A stretch of DNA of 64,000 nucleotides from Bartonella alsatica (lineage in GTDB: Bacteria > Pseudomonadota > Alphaproteobacteria > Rhizobiales > Rhizobiaceae), in NCBI RefSeq assembly GCF_013388295.1, contig NZ_CP058235.1, positions 310,001-374,000 on the forward strand, given 5' to 3'. The notes beneath the pieces are model-generated. The model had not been told where the DNA came from. It searched no databases and saw nothing but the letters and a program-made list of their open reading frames with translations. The translations under genes were made by a program, and so were the position numbers. Of the stretch, positions 52,455 to 63,614 are shown in pieces (positions within the stretch are counted from its first letter, which is position 1; every line of letters starts with the position of its first letter).

Positions 52455-53271
52455 AGCATTTTAAAATACCTGTTAGTGCTAAAAGAAAAAATCGAAATTT
52501 TCTGGTATAACTTTAAAAGTCGTAAAAAGGGGAATGATGGTTGAATGTTTAAATCACAATCTTTTTGCATCACCATCATTACATCATGAACCAAAAATAA
52601 TGGTAAAAGCCTTTATAACTCACCACCTCCACTAATATACTCCAGCTTATTTATAGCATCAGGAACAGCGGTGTTATTTTAAGTTTAAATTGGCTTAATT
52701 TTTACCCTTTACATCAAATATCACTATTCTCAATATCTAATTAATAGCTCTTATTGCGCAAACACTTTACCGGTATTCAAAACTCTGATAAGAAACAAAC
52801 TAACCGCAATTCAATCTTGCCCATCTCACGGGGACACTAATACAACCACTGTTTGTTATCATAAAAATAATAATGCTATTCCAAAGCTTTATCGCATAGC
52901 ACTTAATTCCCTCACTCTTTACAAACAAGAGCGTCTTACCAGAAAAACGCACATACCCCTATTTTGTAGATAATAATAAAGAGTTCTCTCTAATATCATT
53001 AAAGTAAAAAATAGATATTACACAAATGATAGCTTACTCTGTCTTCTTTCAATTTCTTTGTCTTTATCTTCTAATTTTTATTAATTATGGATATTATTTT
53101 ATCCATAACATGCTTTCATAGGACCTTTTTTATCAGCTCTCTATTAAATTTCCGGCCTAATATCTTCTTGCTTAAAATCTTGTTACCTTTGCATTTCTGC
53201 ATTATAATTAGACACATTTTTTTATATCACTTAACACAACATACGGAATACGATTTTAGATGTGGAGTGCA
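52455..53271. other. Intergenic region, about 820 bases, no gene seen
   Basis: AT-rich. The forward 62-codon frame at 53087-53275 that runs into ubiC is very hydrophobic and lacks support. No RNA or clear terminator was found. Confidence 0.5.
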
Positions 53272-53790
53272 ATGACAGCTGATCCCCAAAATTCCATCTT
53301 ACCGCCTCTAAAATGGCTATCTAACCAAGATCCTCCAGTACCAGAAAACATTCGTGATTGGCTCATGGAAGGAGGTTCAATGACGCTTCGATTAAAAAAA
53401 CACTGTACGTGCATACGTGTTGAACCGCAACGTGAATGTTTTATTACACGGGATAAATTGCAAGAAGAAGCAGAGCATCTTCCCAAAACTACACGTTACT
53501 GGCTACGTGAAGTCATACTGATGGGAGATAATCAGCCTTGGCTTCTTGGACGCACTGTAATTCCACAAGAAACTCTCTTTGAACAAAACCAATCACTGAT
53601 GCATTTGGGTACTATACCATTGGGACATTATTTATTTAACAGTGGTAAATTAACTCGCGATTACATTCACATAGGCCAACAAGGTGCTCTGTGGGCACGT
53701 CGTTCCCGTTTACGATTAACAAACAAACCATTGTTATTAACCGAACTGTTTTTAACAGCTTCACCGCTTTACACAACAAATTGTGCATAA
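53272..53790 (+). CDS. ubiC: Chorismate lyase
   Basis: Converts chorismate to 4-hydroxybenzoate and pyruvate, the first step to ubiquinone. The match is seen in [25 protein letters not shown], described in pieces, where the Arg of LLGRTVIP is the active-site residue, in [11 protein letters not shown], and in the C-terminal [20 protein letters not shown] with the closing Glu. Length is about 172 residues. ATG 53272 has GGAG four bases upstream; an ATG four codons earlier is also possible. It is isolated; no ubiA is near. Confidence 0.9.
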   Translation: MTADPQNSILPPLKWLSNQDPPVPENIRDWLMEGGSMTLRLKKHCTCIRVEPQRECFITRDKLQEEAEHLPKTTRYWLREVILMGDNQPWLLGRTVIPQETLFEQNQSLMHLGTIPLGHYLFNSGKLTRDYIHIGQQGALWARRSRLRLTNKPLLLTELFLTASPLYTTNCA

Positions 53791-55130
53791 ATGGAGGTTG
53801 CTACACTCTTTTTACAATGCTTAACTTTTTGGTTTATATTGCTTTTTCAAGGTAAGAAAAATGGCTTTTTCGTCTTGTCTCAACAACATATTACGAATGA
53901 GGATTTATTTTCGAAATACTTTTTGAATCATCTCAACTCAAAAATGTTTCTACTTAAAAAAATACGTTAAAATCTCTCTTATTTCATCATAATAATTAGT
54001 GTATAATATAAACTTATCCTTGATCAGCTTTCAAGATATGCAGCATTTAAAAACATCTACATTTAAATTACCTGCAAAATAATAATCTCTTTTTTTAAAT
54101 ACAACAGCTCTGAATACAAAGAAACGCTCCGAAACATCCCTAAAGGCAACAACACATTCCTCTCTTCAAACTTTAAATGCGTATATCAAGCAGCTTTTTC
54201 TAAACACATTCCTCTAAAAGCTTTTGTAGAAAAATTAAAAACACTTATACACAATCCTTTTAATGGCACAAACACTGTGAACAAAAACAAGTGTATAAAA
54301 AAGAAGACTATCTTGTTTTCCTGTCAGGAAACAAAAAATACTAATTTGTTTACTCCAAAACACCTTTTCGTAATAACTTTTATAGAATTAAGTGTGCTAT
54401 TAACATTTTCTTCATGCTTTTTGTACACTGGACAGACTACTAATAATAAAAATACTTTCAAATGCCCCGTGCAAATTTGTAAGATTCATTTACTGCACTT
54501 AACATCCCTCAAGCCATATCATAACCTTACCGATACAAGTAATCTCCCAGTTATTGTTTATACCAAAGCCTTACAAATCACCTATTCAATTTCTATCTCA
54601 TCGAACTAATAAGGAAGGAATTCACAAATGACTCACATTTTCACTTATTTTTTCTATACCAATTCTAAGCAAAAAGACCTTTCATAAACGCGCCTCGACT
54701 TCTTACACTATTGAAGCACTTTAATGAAAACAAATAGTAACTAATGATTATACACTTCTAGAATTCCTCCACCACGATAAAAAATACCATAATCTCTAAC
54801 CCTAGTATACATGAAACGAAGTGTAGTAGATTCCTACTACCCTGTAGCCTCAAAGAACTTGGAGCGTTATATCAATCCGGCACGCAACGTAAACTAACCT
54901 AAATTTATTTAAGCAGAAAAGGAACTTTTAATCAGTCTTTACAGATCTTACCAAACACGATAAAAAATAATCAATACACCTATATTAAAAAATCTCAAAA
55001 CAGGACTTTACCTCTTTACAGAATGTACCTATACTTTTCATTTTAAGCGAAATATTGTAAAAATGATATACACAGTATTTGTTATGAGTTTGCTTTATAC
55101 TGTTTAGAGAATGAATTGTGAACGCGTACT
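53791..55130. other. Intergenic region, about 1.3 kb, with one long stop-free frame
   Basis: Contains no recognisable gene. The forward frame 54067-54609 is stop-free for about 180 codons but without a methionine codon (listed separately). The final 500 bases before carA are AT-rich, with no leader peptide or riboswitch I can identify. Confidence 0.5.
54067..54609 (+). pseudogene. Stop-free frame with no ATG, possible gene remnant
   Basis: About 180 sense codons run from just after a TAA to the stop at 54607. The only usable start is a GTG at 54277, which would give 110 residues. The translation contains no Met, is rich in Asn, Lys, Thr and Leu, and has a hydrophobic stretch (LFVITFIELSVLLTFSSCFLY). 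No family is recognised and no ribosome site is seen. It could be a decayed gene, an unusual real gene, or chance in a G-poor strand. Confidence 0.3.
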
Positions 55131-56327
55131 ATGACACAAACTACCCCATCTCTTAATCCTTGGAGTATAAGCAAATCTACAGCTCTCTTAGTGTTAGCCG
55201 ATGGAACAGTTATTGAAGGTAAAGGAGCAGGTGCTACAGGCGCTGCTGAAGCTGAAATATGTTTTAATACCGCCATGACAGGCTACGAAGAAATCCTTAC
55301 TGATCCATCATATAAAAAACAAATCGTTAATTTCACTTTTCCTCACATCGGTAATGTAGGCACAAATAGTGAAGATATTGAAGATCTCACACCCCTCAAT
55401 TGTCATGGAGCAGTTGGTGCTATTTTTAAAGCAGATATTACCCGTCCCTCCAATTACCGTGCAAATGAAAATCTTAATCAATGGCTTAAAACACGTAAAA
55501 TCATTGCACTTTGTGGCATTGATACACGAGCATTAACCGCTCTTATTCGTGAACGAGGTGCACCCAACGCCATCATCGCCCATGATCCAAATGGAAACTT
55601 TGATATCAATACTCTGAAAAAACGCGCACAAAAATGCAGAGGCCTCATCAATCTTGATCTTGCAAAAGAAGTAACATCAAGGCAATTAGTAGAATGGAAT
55701 GAAAAACCATGGATGTGGAATAAAGGTTACAGTACAAATGGCGCACGTAATTTTCATATTGTTGCAATTGACTATGGCATTAAGCGCAATATCCTGCGTC
55801 TTATGGCCGCGCACAGTGCACATATAACCATCGTACCAGCAGATACAACCGCAGAAGAAATTCTAGCAATGAATCCTGATGGTGTTTTTCTTTCCAATGG
55901 ACCAGGAGATCCAGCAGCTACAGCTGATTATGCTGTTCCAACCATTAAAGCAATCATTGAAAGTAATATACCACTTTTTGGTATATGTCTTGGTCACCAA
56001 CTTCTTGCTCTTGCAGTTGGAGCCAAAACCATAAAAATGCATCAAGGACACCATGGTGCCAACCATCCTGTTAAAGATTTTACCACCGGAAAAGTTGAAA
56101 TTGTATCAATGAATCATGGATTTACTGTAGATACAACATCTCTGCCAAAACATGTTGAAGAAACACATATTTCCCTCTTTGATGGCTCAAATTGTGGTAT
56201 TCAGATCATTGGAAAACCAGTTTTTTCTGTTCAATATCACCCTGAAGCTTCTCCCGGTCCACAAGATAGTCATTATCTATTTCAACGTTTTTGCAATCTT
56301 ATTATGGATTATAAAAAAACAGCTTAA
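55131..56327 (+). CDS. carA: Carbamoyl-phosphate synthase small subunit
   Basis: Glutaminase subunit supplying ammonia to CarB for arginine and pyrimidine synthesis. The N-terminal domain includes LVLADGTVIEGKG and the FNTAMTGYEEILTDPSY motif. The class I amidotransferase domain has the catalytic Cys in GICLGHQLLALA and the His-Glu pair in QYHPEASPGP. Length is 398 residues. carB lies on the same strand, but about 3.5 kb away with two unrelated genes between. Confidence 0.96.
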   Translation: MTQTTPSLNPWSISKSTALLVLADGTVIEGKGAGATGAAEAEICFNTAMTGYEEILTDPSYKKQIVNFTFPHIGNVGTNSEDIEDLTPLNCHGAVGAIFKADITRPSNYRANENLNQWLKTRKIIALCGIDTRALTALIRERGAPNAIIAHDPNGNFDINTLKKRAQKCRGLINLDLAKEVTSRQLVEWNEKPWMWNKGYSTNGARNFHIVAIDYGIKRNILRLMAAHSAHITIVPADTTAEEILAMNPDGVFLSNGPGDPAATADYAVPTIKAIIESNIPLFGICLGHQLLALAVGAKTIKMHQGHHGANHPVKDFTTGKVEIVSMNHGFTVDTTSLPKHVEETHISLFDGSNCGIQIIGKPVFSVQYHPEASPGPQDSHYLFQRFCNLIMDYKKTA

Positions 56328-56479
56328 TCGCATAGATTCCTTTCTTAAAGCTGTACACTTTTTACGCACCCCAATATTGCTTTTAAGAGCAAAATAGCCC
56401 ACCCTAGTTATATAGCATGAAAAGCTATTTGCCTTTTAAAAACTGCCTTAGAAATAATATTTTTGCCATTTAGAAAAAA

Positions 56480-57709
56480 CTAACGTACTCGTAAGGCAAA
56501 AATTATCGTTGCAATAACAAGCAGACAAAAGCCCCCTAAAAAAGGAGCACCAGAAAAATAGAACAACGCATCTTTATGATTAAACCATTCAAAGAGCAGT
56601 ATATAAAAAATAGGACCAAATATTAAACTCAGTGCAATAACAGATGACATTGCTCCCTGCAATTCTCCTTGCACATTCACCGGCACTTGCGCTGAAGCAA
56701 TAGCACGCATAGGCGCAAGAACAAGATACTCAAGCATTGTAAACGCAAAAACCACATAAACCATCCATCCTTGCGATGCAAATGCATAGCCAAGCATACC
56801 AAACAATGCAAATAGAAGCCCTACCATTGTAATACCCCAATCGCTCCATCTCTTAGAAAAATAAGGCAAAATGAGAGAAACCACAACAATCTGGCCTATT
56901 CCAAAAATACTATAAGACAAACCAATAGACAATGCATTCCAATCATAGCGTTCTTTAGCGATGAATGCCCAAATGCTTAACCATACAGATTCCGCCAACC
57001 AATAAAGAAAAAAAACTAATAGCACCCAAAGAACTGTTGGATATTGTCTAAGTTGCAAAAAGGTACCTAAAGGATTTGCACGTTTAATATCAAAATATCG
57101 TCTATTCCGCATAGGAAGAGTTTCTGGAAGCTTTACCCACGCAAAAATAAAGTTAAAGAATGAAAAACCGGTTGCAAAATAAAACGGAATACGTGGACCT
57201 AATTGACCTAAAAGACCGCCAATAAATGAGCCTAAAATAAACCCTAATCCGGATGCAAGTCCTAATAAAGCAAAATTGCGTGTACGTGTTCTATCATCCG
57301 ATATATCAGCTAAATAAGCCGTACAGGTTACAAAACTAACTCCACTTACTCCTGACAAAAGACGTCCGATAAACAACATAGAATAGCACCATGCTATAGC
57401 ACAGATGAGATTATCGATAGCAAAACTGATAATAGAGAGAAGCAAAATAGGACGACGGCCAAAACGGTCAGAAAGATTACCAATAATAGGAGCAAATAAA
57501 AATTGTACTACTGAATAAGCGACGAGTAATTTCCCTCTTTCCACAGAAGATGTACTAACATCTTTTCCAGTTAATTGAGCAAAATATTCTGGCAAAACAG
57601 GGCTAACAATTGCGATAGAAATAATGTCCAACAACAAAATAATAAAAACTAAAATAAGCCCACGATGAATGAATTTTAGATCAGGTTTTTGGTCGTTGAT
57701 AGCATGCAT
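56480..57709 (-). CDS. MFS exporter, TetA-like
   Basis: Proton-driven drug:H+ antiporter-type transporter with 12 predicted membrane segments and 409 residues. Motif A is seen in the loop after segment 2 (IGNLSDRFGRRPILL), and the segment-5 antiporter region in GLASGLGFILGSFIGGLLGQLG. It most resembles the tetracycline-exporter branch, but the substrate cannot be told from sequence and resistance should not be assumed. It is read against carA and carB and lies between them. Confidence 0.88.
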   Translation of the reverse strand: MHAINDQKPDLKFIHRGLILVFIILLLDIISIAIVSPVLPEYFAQLTGKDVSTSSVERGKLLVAYSVVQFLFAPIIGNLSDRFGRRPILLLSIISFAIDNLICAIAWCYSMLFIGRLLSGVSGVSFVTCTAYLADISDDRTRTRNFALLGLASGLGFILGSFIGGLLGQLGPRIPFYFATGFSFFNFIFAWVKLPETLPMRNRRYFDIKRANPLGTFLQLRQYPTVLWVLLVFFLYWLAESVWLSIWAFIAKERYDWNALSIGLSYSIFGIGQIVVVSLILPYFSKRWSDWGITMVGLLFALFGMLGYAFASQGWMVYVVFAFTMLEYLVLAPMRAIASAQVPVNVQGELQGAMSSVIALSLIFGPIFYILLFEWFNHKDALFYFSGAPFLGGFCLLVIATIIFALRVR

Positions 57710-58305
57710 ATTACTTTCCTACTATCCTCTATACCTGCTATTAAGCAGCTATTAGGATACATTGTTTTCCCCCAATATGGTTAAAGAAAAAATCGTAAAA
57801 ATACATAAATCCACACTTTGTCTGATACAGAATACTGCGTGTATTTTTGCAAAACACCATCACATTTCTAAACGATACTTCTCAATCAATTAAACAATTT
57901 GAAATTTCAGCATAACAATCCGATAAAAAATTTTACTCATACATAAAAAATTGTAAAATATAATAGACGAAAATAGCTATTTATAGCTTATCATATTTTA
58001 AAAGCATCATATATTAAGTATAATAAAAAACTTTATATAAAATATATTTTATATAATTCATCTATATTTTTACTTCACAATCATTTTACTTCATAATCAT
58101 AGTAATTTACATTACAAAATAAACATATCATAGAATAAATATTTTTAATTCTGTAATTGTAGCAAATATTTACATAGTATGCAAGACGTTTAAACTTTTA
58201 AGATAATCATAGCAATATCTGTTTAGTTATGACTTGTTAGATGTTATTTATATGCTATCATCATCTCAATAACAATTTGGCTAGTACAGGAGAATATCAC
58301 TTCTA
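57710..58305. other. Intergenic region, about 600 bases, extremely AT-rich
   Basis: Divergent gap between the exporter and the DUF1460 lipoprotein. Runs such as TATAAAATATATTTTATATAA near 58035-58055 make it one of the most AT-rich parts of the window. No gene or RNA was found. Both promoters must lie here, but AT-richness prevents a specific call. Confidence 0.5.
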
Positions 58306-59190
58306 ATGATGATTAGCCAACGGATTATTTATTCAAAAATGGTGCATAAAATGCAAAAAATATTCCAATTCATTTTAATCTCAACATTGCTTACAGGATG
58401 TGATTTTCAGGATTCTGGAGCAAATAAAGACGTTCCAGCAAATAAAATGGAAACAAAACAAACAGAAAAAATAAACCTAGATCCATATACTTTAAATAAA
58501 CTTACCACTCTTCTTGAAGAACGCTCAAAAGTTAATTACCATAATGTAGGAAAAATGATTAGCTTGCTATCTAAAGCTTTTCTAGGGACACCTTACAAAG
58601 CAAATATGTTGCAAGGCTCAGAAAATATACCAGAAAAACTGATAATTGACTTTAGAGGTTTAGATTGCTTTACTTATTTAGATTATGTTGAAGCCTTACG
58701 GAAATCAACATCACAAACAGAATTTATCAATAATCTCATACGAACGCGTTATGTTGATGGTAATGTTAATTTTTTAAATCGGAAGCATTTTTTTACCGAT
58801 TGGGCTTATAAAGAATATAAACTTGCTGATGATATCACCGCACAAATCAGTTCCGATGCAGTGAACATTGAAAAATATCTCAATAAAAAAGCTGATGGTG
58901 GAAACTACCTTCCTGGACTACCGGTTGTTAAACGCAATATAACTTATATTCCAAGTAGCTTTATTAATGAAGAAGTTATAAACCGTTTACAATCCGGTGA
59001 TTTGATTGGAATTTATACCAATCTCGCGGGGTTGGATGTAACTCATGTGGGCTTTTTTATCATAACAGATAATGGCCCAATGTTAAGACATGCTTCCTCA
59101 CGAAAAGAAAATGAAAAAGTAATGGATTCCCCTTTTATGGATTATGTAGCAAAAACACCAGGAATTATTGTTTTAAGGATCTCTCAATAA
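58306..59190 (+). CDS. DUF1460 lipoprotein, amidase-like (NlpC/P60-related)
   Basis: Predicted lipoprotein with a DUF1460 domain, a family related in fold to NlpC/P60 cysteine peptidases and thought to act on cell-wall peptides. A lipobox LLTGC follows a short signal (FQFILISTLLTGC), so the mature protein starts at that Cys. The likely catalytic Cys lies in FRGLDCFTYLDYVEAL and the His in LDVTHVGFFI. Length is 294 residues from the first ATG; ATGs 11 or 15 codons later give a more usual signal peptide. It lies between carA and carB. Family members are scattered among distant bacteria, so transfer is possible but not shown. Confidence 0.82.
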   Translation: MMISQRIIYSKMVHKMQKIFQFILISTLLTGCDFQDSGANKDVPANKMETKQTEKINLDPYTLNKLTTLLEERSKVNYHNVGKMISLLSKAFLGTPYKANMLQGSENIPEKLIIDFRGLDCFTYLDYVEALRKSTSQTEFINNLIRTRYVDGNVNFLNRKHFFTDWAYKEYKLADDITAQISSDAVNIEKYLNKKADGGNYLPGLPVVKRNITYIPSSFINEEVINRLQSGDLIGIYTNLAGLDVTHVGFFIITDNGPMLRHASSRKENEKVMDSPFMDYVAKTPGIIVLRISQ

Positions 59191-59868
59191 CTTATAGGGG
59201 GACAGAAATGTCCCCTACGTTATCAATATATATTCAAATAAGCACTTAAATTACCAAACTAAATATTCAAATTCGTATAATTTATTCAACTACAACATGT
59301 CTGTTTACATTTTTAATCACAGCACTCAATAAGCTTAGGCTAGATTGGTGTATTGCTAAAACAGCAAACTTAGTATCAATAATTCTTTTTTACCAATTAA
59401 ACTATAATCAAGAAATAAAAAATTCTGTTCATGATTTTAATGAAATTAATTATTACAATCATCATGGAAAAAAGTGCAAAAGATTATAGTTAAAAATCTA
59501 TCATGACAAATATAGAAACAATGACAAACACATTAGTATCCACTACTGCACATAAAAAATTCGACTTTACTCTATAAAATTCCATTTGCCTGTAAATAAT
59601 TTTTATGCTCCTTCATTTATGGTAATCTTCAATATCCTGTCCTTGCTTTATAAATATCGTTGTCTTTAGTAAAAATCAGACTCTTGCACTCATAACTGAA
59701 TAACTACATAAAGAAGATATTAATCTTAACTTCTATGAAAAAAAGCAGGGAAAAGACATTTTGATGCTTACTTTCTTTATCTATTAACCTATAGAATGAT
59801 TTTGACTTCAAAGTTTAAATATTCTGCCTTCCGCAATTGCATACAAATGTTGCTATAGGAAAAAAACC
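59191..59868. other. Intergenic region, about 680 bases, upstream of carB
   Basis: Opens with the GAAA-loop hairpin listed apart. The remainder is AT-rich and shows no gene, leader peptide or known riboswitch; the carB promoter is presumably here. Confidence 0.5.
59195..59217 (+). terminator. Stem-loop with GAAA tetraloop after the DUF1460 gene
   Basis: GGGGACA (59198-59204) and TGTCCCC (59209-59215) form seven perfect pairs around GAAA; TA pairs flank it with one bulged G. It begins within ten bases of the stop. There is no U-tract, so it may define the RNA 3' end by blocking exonucleases rather than by termination. Confidence 0.5.
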
Positions 59869-62800
59869 ATGCCGAAACGTACCGATATAAAATCTATTCT
59901 TATCATTGGAGCAGGACCTATCATTATTGGGCAAGCATGTGAATTTGACTATTCAGGTACACAAGCCTGTAAAGCATTAAAAGAAGAAGGTTATCGAATT
60001 ATTCTGGTTAATTCCAATCCTGCTACTATTATGACAGATCCAGATTTAGCTGATGCAACTTATATTGAACCCATCACTCCTGATATAGTTGCACAAATCA
60101 TTGCACATGAACGTCCTGACGCCCTCTTACCAACTATGGGAGGTCAAACGGCACTCAATACCGCTTTATCATTAAAGCGTATGGGAATTTTAGATCGCTA
60201 TCATGTGGAAATGATAGGTGCAAATGCCGTTGCTATTGATAAAGCTGAAGATCGCGCCTTGTTTCGCAAAGCAATGGCAAAAATTGGTTTGGAAACACCA
60301 CGTTCTATGTTAGCCAATGCAACCGAACTCAAAGAAAAAAATCGCCAACTACATGCAAAAACACGCGATGAACTTAAAGGTAAGCTTTCCGGTGATACAC
60401 TTAACAAAGCACTGGAAAAACTTGAGCAAGATTGGCGTCATACAGAAGCAGATCGTAAACAACATTATATTGCACATGCTACTGCAAAAGCAGTTCAAGC
60501 CCTTGATATTATTGGACTTCCAGCCATTATTCGTCCTTCATTCACGCTTGGTGGAACAGGTGGCGGAATTGCTTACAATCGCTCTGAGTTTTATGAAATT
60601 ATTGAACGTGGGCTTGAAGCTTCACCCACAACAGAAGTTTTAATTGAAGAAAGTGTTTTGGGGTGGAAAGAATATGAAATGGAAGTTATCCGAGATAAAA
60701 ATGACAACTGTATTATCGTTTGTTCCATTGAAAACATTGATCCGATGGGTATCCACACAGGCGATTCCATCACTGTAGCTCCTGCCCTCACTTTAACTGA
60801 TAAAGAATATCAACGTATGCGTAACGCTTCGATTGCTGTACTGCGTGAAATTGGCGTTGAAACTGGTGGATCCAATGTACAATTTGCCGTCAACCCTAAA
60901 AATGGCCGCCTCATTGTTATTGAAATGAATCCGCGCGTTTCCCGTTCTTCAGCGCTTGCATCAAAAGCCACAGGTTTCCCAATCGCTAAGGTAGCAGCTA
61001 AATTGGCAGTTGGCTATACACTTGATGAGTTAAAAAATGATATTACCGGTGGTGCAACACCAGCATCATTTGAGCCTTCTATTGATTATATTGTTACCAA
61101 AATTCCTCGTTTTTCCTTCGAAAAATTTCCTGATTCATCACATGTCTTAACAACTGCAATGAAATCTGTAGGAGAGGTCATGGCAATCGGTCGTACTTTT
61201 CAAGAATCATTGCAAAAAGCACTGCGTGGACTTGAAACGGGTCTTACCGGCCTTGATGAAATTGCGATCCCTGAACATGCTGAAGGCGATGAAAAAAGTT
61301 CTATACATTCTGCCATTGCTATACCAAGCCCTGATCGTTTGCGCTATATTGCCCAAGCAATGCGTATGGGCCTACCTTTAAACGAAATTCACCAAATCAG
61401 CAAAATCGATCTATGGTTCTTGGAACAAATAGCCTCCATTATTGAAATGGAACAGCACATCCACACTTATGGATTGCCCCAAGACTCAGACAATCTACGT
61501 ATGTTAAAATCTATGGGCTTTTCGGATGCACGTTTAGCTACCCTTACAGGGAAAAAGCCCAATGATATTGCTTCTTTGCGTAAATCACTTAATGTTAGGC
61601 ACGTTTTTAAACGAATTGATACTTGTGCAGCTGAATTTTCTTCACCTACAGCGTACATGTATTCAACATATGAGGTCCCCTTTGGAGGTATAGAACACTC
61701 GGAAGCACAAATTTCTGAACGCAAAAAAATTGCTATTTTAGGTAGCGGACCAAACCGTATCGGACAAGGTATTGAATTTGATTATTGTTGCTGCCATGCT
61801 GCCTTTGCATTGCGTGATTCAGGCTTTGAAACCATTATGATCAACTGTAATCCTGAAACAGTTTCAACCGACTATGACACATCTGATCGTCTTTATTTTG
61901 AATCTTTAACAACAGAAGATGTTTTAGCTATTTTAGAAACAGAACAGCAAAAAGGTGAATTGGTTGGAGTTATCGTCCAATTTGGTGGACAAACACCACT
62001 GAAATTGGCAAGCACACTAGAAAAACATAATATCCCCATCTTAGGCACTTCACCTGACGCCATTGATTTAGCAGAAGATAGAAATCGCTTTCAAAAACTG
62101 TTATTCGAACTTAACTTAACACAACCTCAAAACGATATTGCTCATTCAATAGAACAAGCAGGCCTCATTGCCTATAAATTAGGCTTTCCATTAGTTGTGC
62201 GTCCTTCTTATGTTTTAGGAGGACGAGCTATGCAAATTATCCGTGATGAACGCAGTTTACAAAATTATTTACTTGAAAGTATAATTGAACTGGTTCCAGA
62301 AGATATTAAAGCCCGTTATCCTAATGACAAAACGAAACAAATTAATACATTGCTTGGTCAGAATCCGCTTTTATTTGATACTTATCTAATAGAAGCCATT
62401 GAAGTTGATGTTGATTGTCTATGCGATGGAAAAGAAACACTAGTTGTTGGTATTATGGAACATGTTGAAGAAGCCGGTATCCACTCTGGCGATTCAGCAT
62501 GTTCTTTGCCAGTACATACACTCTCACATAAAATAGTAGCTGAATTAGAGCGTCAAACCAAAGCATTAGCACAAGCGCTTCATGTTCGTGGCTTGATGAA
62601 TGTACAATACGCCATTAAAGATAACACAATTTATGTCTTAGAGGTCAATCCCCGCGCTTCGCGTACTGTCCCATTTGTCGCAAAAACAATTGGCCTCCCC
62701 ATTGCTAAAATAGCCGCACGTATTATGGTAGGAGAAACTCTCCACAGTGCTCTTCAAGCTTATAGTGGGTTACCATCTATACAACAAAAACAACATATTG

Positions 62801-63354
62801 CTGTCAAAGAAGCTGTCTTTCCTTTTGCTCGTTTTCCAGGTGTTGATACACTTCTTGGTCCAGAAATGCGTTCAACCGGTGAAGTTATGGGACTTGATTA
62901 TGAATTTCCACTTGCTTTTGCAAAAGCCCAACTTGGAGCTGGTGTTGAGCTTCCAATGGAAGGGACTCTGTTTGTATCTGTGAGAGATGAAGACAAAAAA
63001 CGTATCTTAAATCCCGTAAAATGTTTAGCCAAGCTTGGTTTTTCTATTTTAGCAACAGGTGGAACACAAAAATTTCTTTCCGAACATAACGTTAAGGCAG
63101 AAAAAATTAATAAAGTATTAGAAGGCCATCCCCATATTGAAGATGCTATTCGTAATCGACAAATTCAATTGATTTTTAATACAACAAACACTGCTAGCGC
63201 TATCTCTGATTCCAAATCATTACGCTATGCAGCACTCATGCAAAAAGTTCCCTATTATACAACAATAACTGGAGCTGAAGCCGTAACAGAAGCTATCAAA
63301 GCACTCAAAAAAAATAACCTTGAAGTGCGTTCTCTGCAAAGCTATTTTACTTGA
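59869..63354 (+). CDS. carB: Carbamoyl-phosphate synthase large subunit
   Basis: Makes carbamoyl phosphate from bicarbonate, ATP and ammonia passed from CarA. Two homologous ATP-grasp halves are seen: the first starts [21 protein letters not shown] and has [12 protein letters not shown]; the second starts [20 protein letters not shown] and has [11 protein letters not shown]. The C-terminal methylglyoxal-synthase-like allosteric domain (from about 1020, [15 protein letters not shown]) is present, so feedback by nucleotides is expected. Length, 1161 residues, is slightly above E. coli's. AGGA lies ten bases before the ATG. Confidence 0.97.
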   Translation: MPKRTDIKSILIIGAGPIIIGQACEFDYSGTQACKALKEEGYRIILVNSNPATIMTDPDLADATYIEPITPDIVAQIIAHERPDALLPTMGGQTALNTALSLKRMGILDRYHVEMIGANAVAIDKAEDRALFRKAMAKIGLETPRSMLANATELKEKNRQLHAKTRDELKGKLSGDTLNKALEKLEQDWRHTEADRKQHYIAHATAKAVQALDIIGLPAIIRPSFTLGGTGGGIAYNRSEFYEIIERGLEASPTTEVLIEESVLGWKEYEMEVIRDKNDNCIIVCSIENIDPMGIHTGDSITVAPALTLTDKEYQRMRNASIAVLREIGVETGGSNVQFAVNPKNGRLIVIEMNPRVSRSSALASKATGFPIAKVAAKLAVGYTLDELKNDITGGATPASFEPSIDYIVTKIPRFSFEKFPDSSHVLTTAMKSVGEVMAIGRTFQESLQKALRGLETGLTGLDEIAIPEHAEGDEKSSIHSAIAIPSPDRLRYIAQAMRMGLPLNEIHQISKIDLWFLEQIASIIEMEQHIHTYGLPQDSDNLRMLKSMGFSDARLATLTGKKPNDIASLRKSLNVRHVFKRIDTCAAEFSSPTAYMYSTYEVPFGGIEHSEAQISERKKIAILGSGPNRIGQGIEFDYCCCHAAFALRDSGFETIMINCNPETVSTDYDTSDRLYFESLTTEDVLAILETEQQKGELVGVIVQFGGQTPLKLASTLEKHNIPILGTSPDAIDLAEDRNRFQKLLFELNLTQPQNDIAHSIEQAGLIAYKLGFPLVVRPSYVLGGRAMQIIRDERSLQNYLLESIIELVPEDIKARYPNDKTKQINTLLGQNPLLFDTYLIEAIEVDVDCLCDGKETLVVGIMEHVEEAGIHSGDSACSLPVHTLSHKIVAELERQTKALAQALHVRGLMNVQYAIKDNTIYVLEVNPRASRTVPFVAKTIGLPIAKIAARIMVGETLHSALQAYSGLPSIQQKQHIAVKEAVFPFARFPGVDTLLGPEMRSTGEVMGLDYEFPLAFAKAQLGAGVELPMEGTLFVSVRDEDKKRILNPVKCLAKLGFSILATGGTQKFLSEHNVKAEKINKVLEGHPHIEDAIRNRQIQLIFNTTNTASAISDSKSLRYAALMQKVPYYTTITGAEAVTEAIKALKKNNLEVRSLQSYFT

Positions 63355-63555
63355 ATTTTTTGCATTGATCAAAACATACTTTCTTTAATATTCTCGCTTA
63401 ACTACTTTTTTGTATAAAATACTAATTAAGGCTTGCTTTTTATTCTAAAGACTTTTATACGAAGCCTTATCGGACTTTCGGTTATGTAGCTTTCTTTCCT
63501 GTGCGACCTGCACTTCCAATGAAACTTCTCCCAGCTAAAATTTCGATCTAAAATT

Positions 63556-63592
63556 GTACTGAAAACTCTTGGATTTCAGTACGTGATATAAT
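63556..63592 (+). promoter_or_regulatory. Cold-shock gene promoter with 9-bp palindrome
   Basis: TATAAT at 63587-63592 is a perfect -10 box. Directly upstream, GTACTGAAA (63556-63564) and TTTCAGTAC (63574-63582) form an exact inverted repeat with a 9-base centre, covering the -35 position where no consensus box is found. This suits an operator or activator site. A start near 63599 would leave a leader of only about 15 bases. Confidence 0.5.
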
Positions 63593-63614
63593 TATATATT
63601 CTAAGGAGTTTCCT

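Noticed and set aside
53087..53275. Hydrophobic 62-codon frame running into ubiC, considered as a leader or small membrane protein
   Set aside because: Phe/Leu/Ile richness follows from T-rich DNA; the frame overlaps the ubiC start without coupling signals.
56480..57709. Calling the MFS exporter a tetracycline resistance gene
   Set aside because: Similarity to the TetA branch does not show substrate; a general exporter is the safer call.
63427..63468. AAGGCTT/AAGCCTT inverted repeat after carB as a terminator
   Set aside because: The loop of about 27 bases is long, and no T-run follows the second arm.
63480..63550. Short reverse frame giving about 21 residues ending GRTGKKAT, considered as the tail of a lost gene
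   Set aside because: It is preceded at once by an in-frame stop and is too short to assign; left as unproven.
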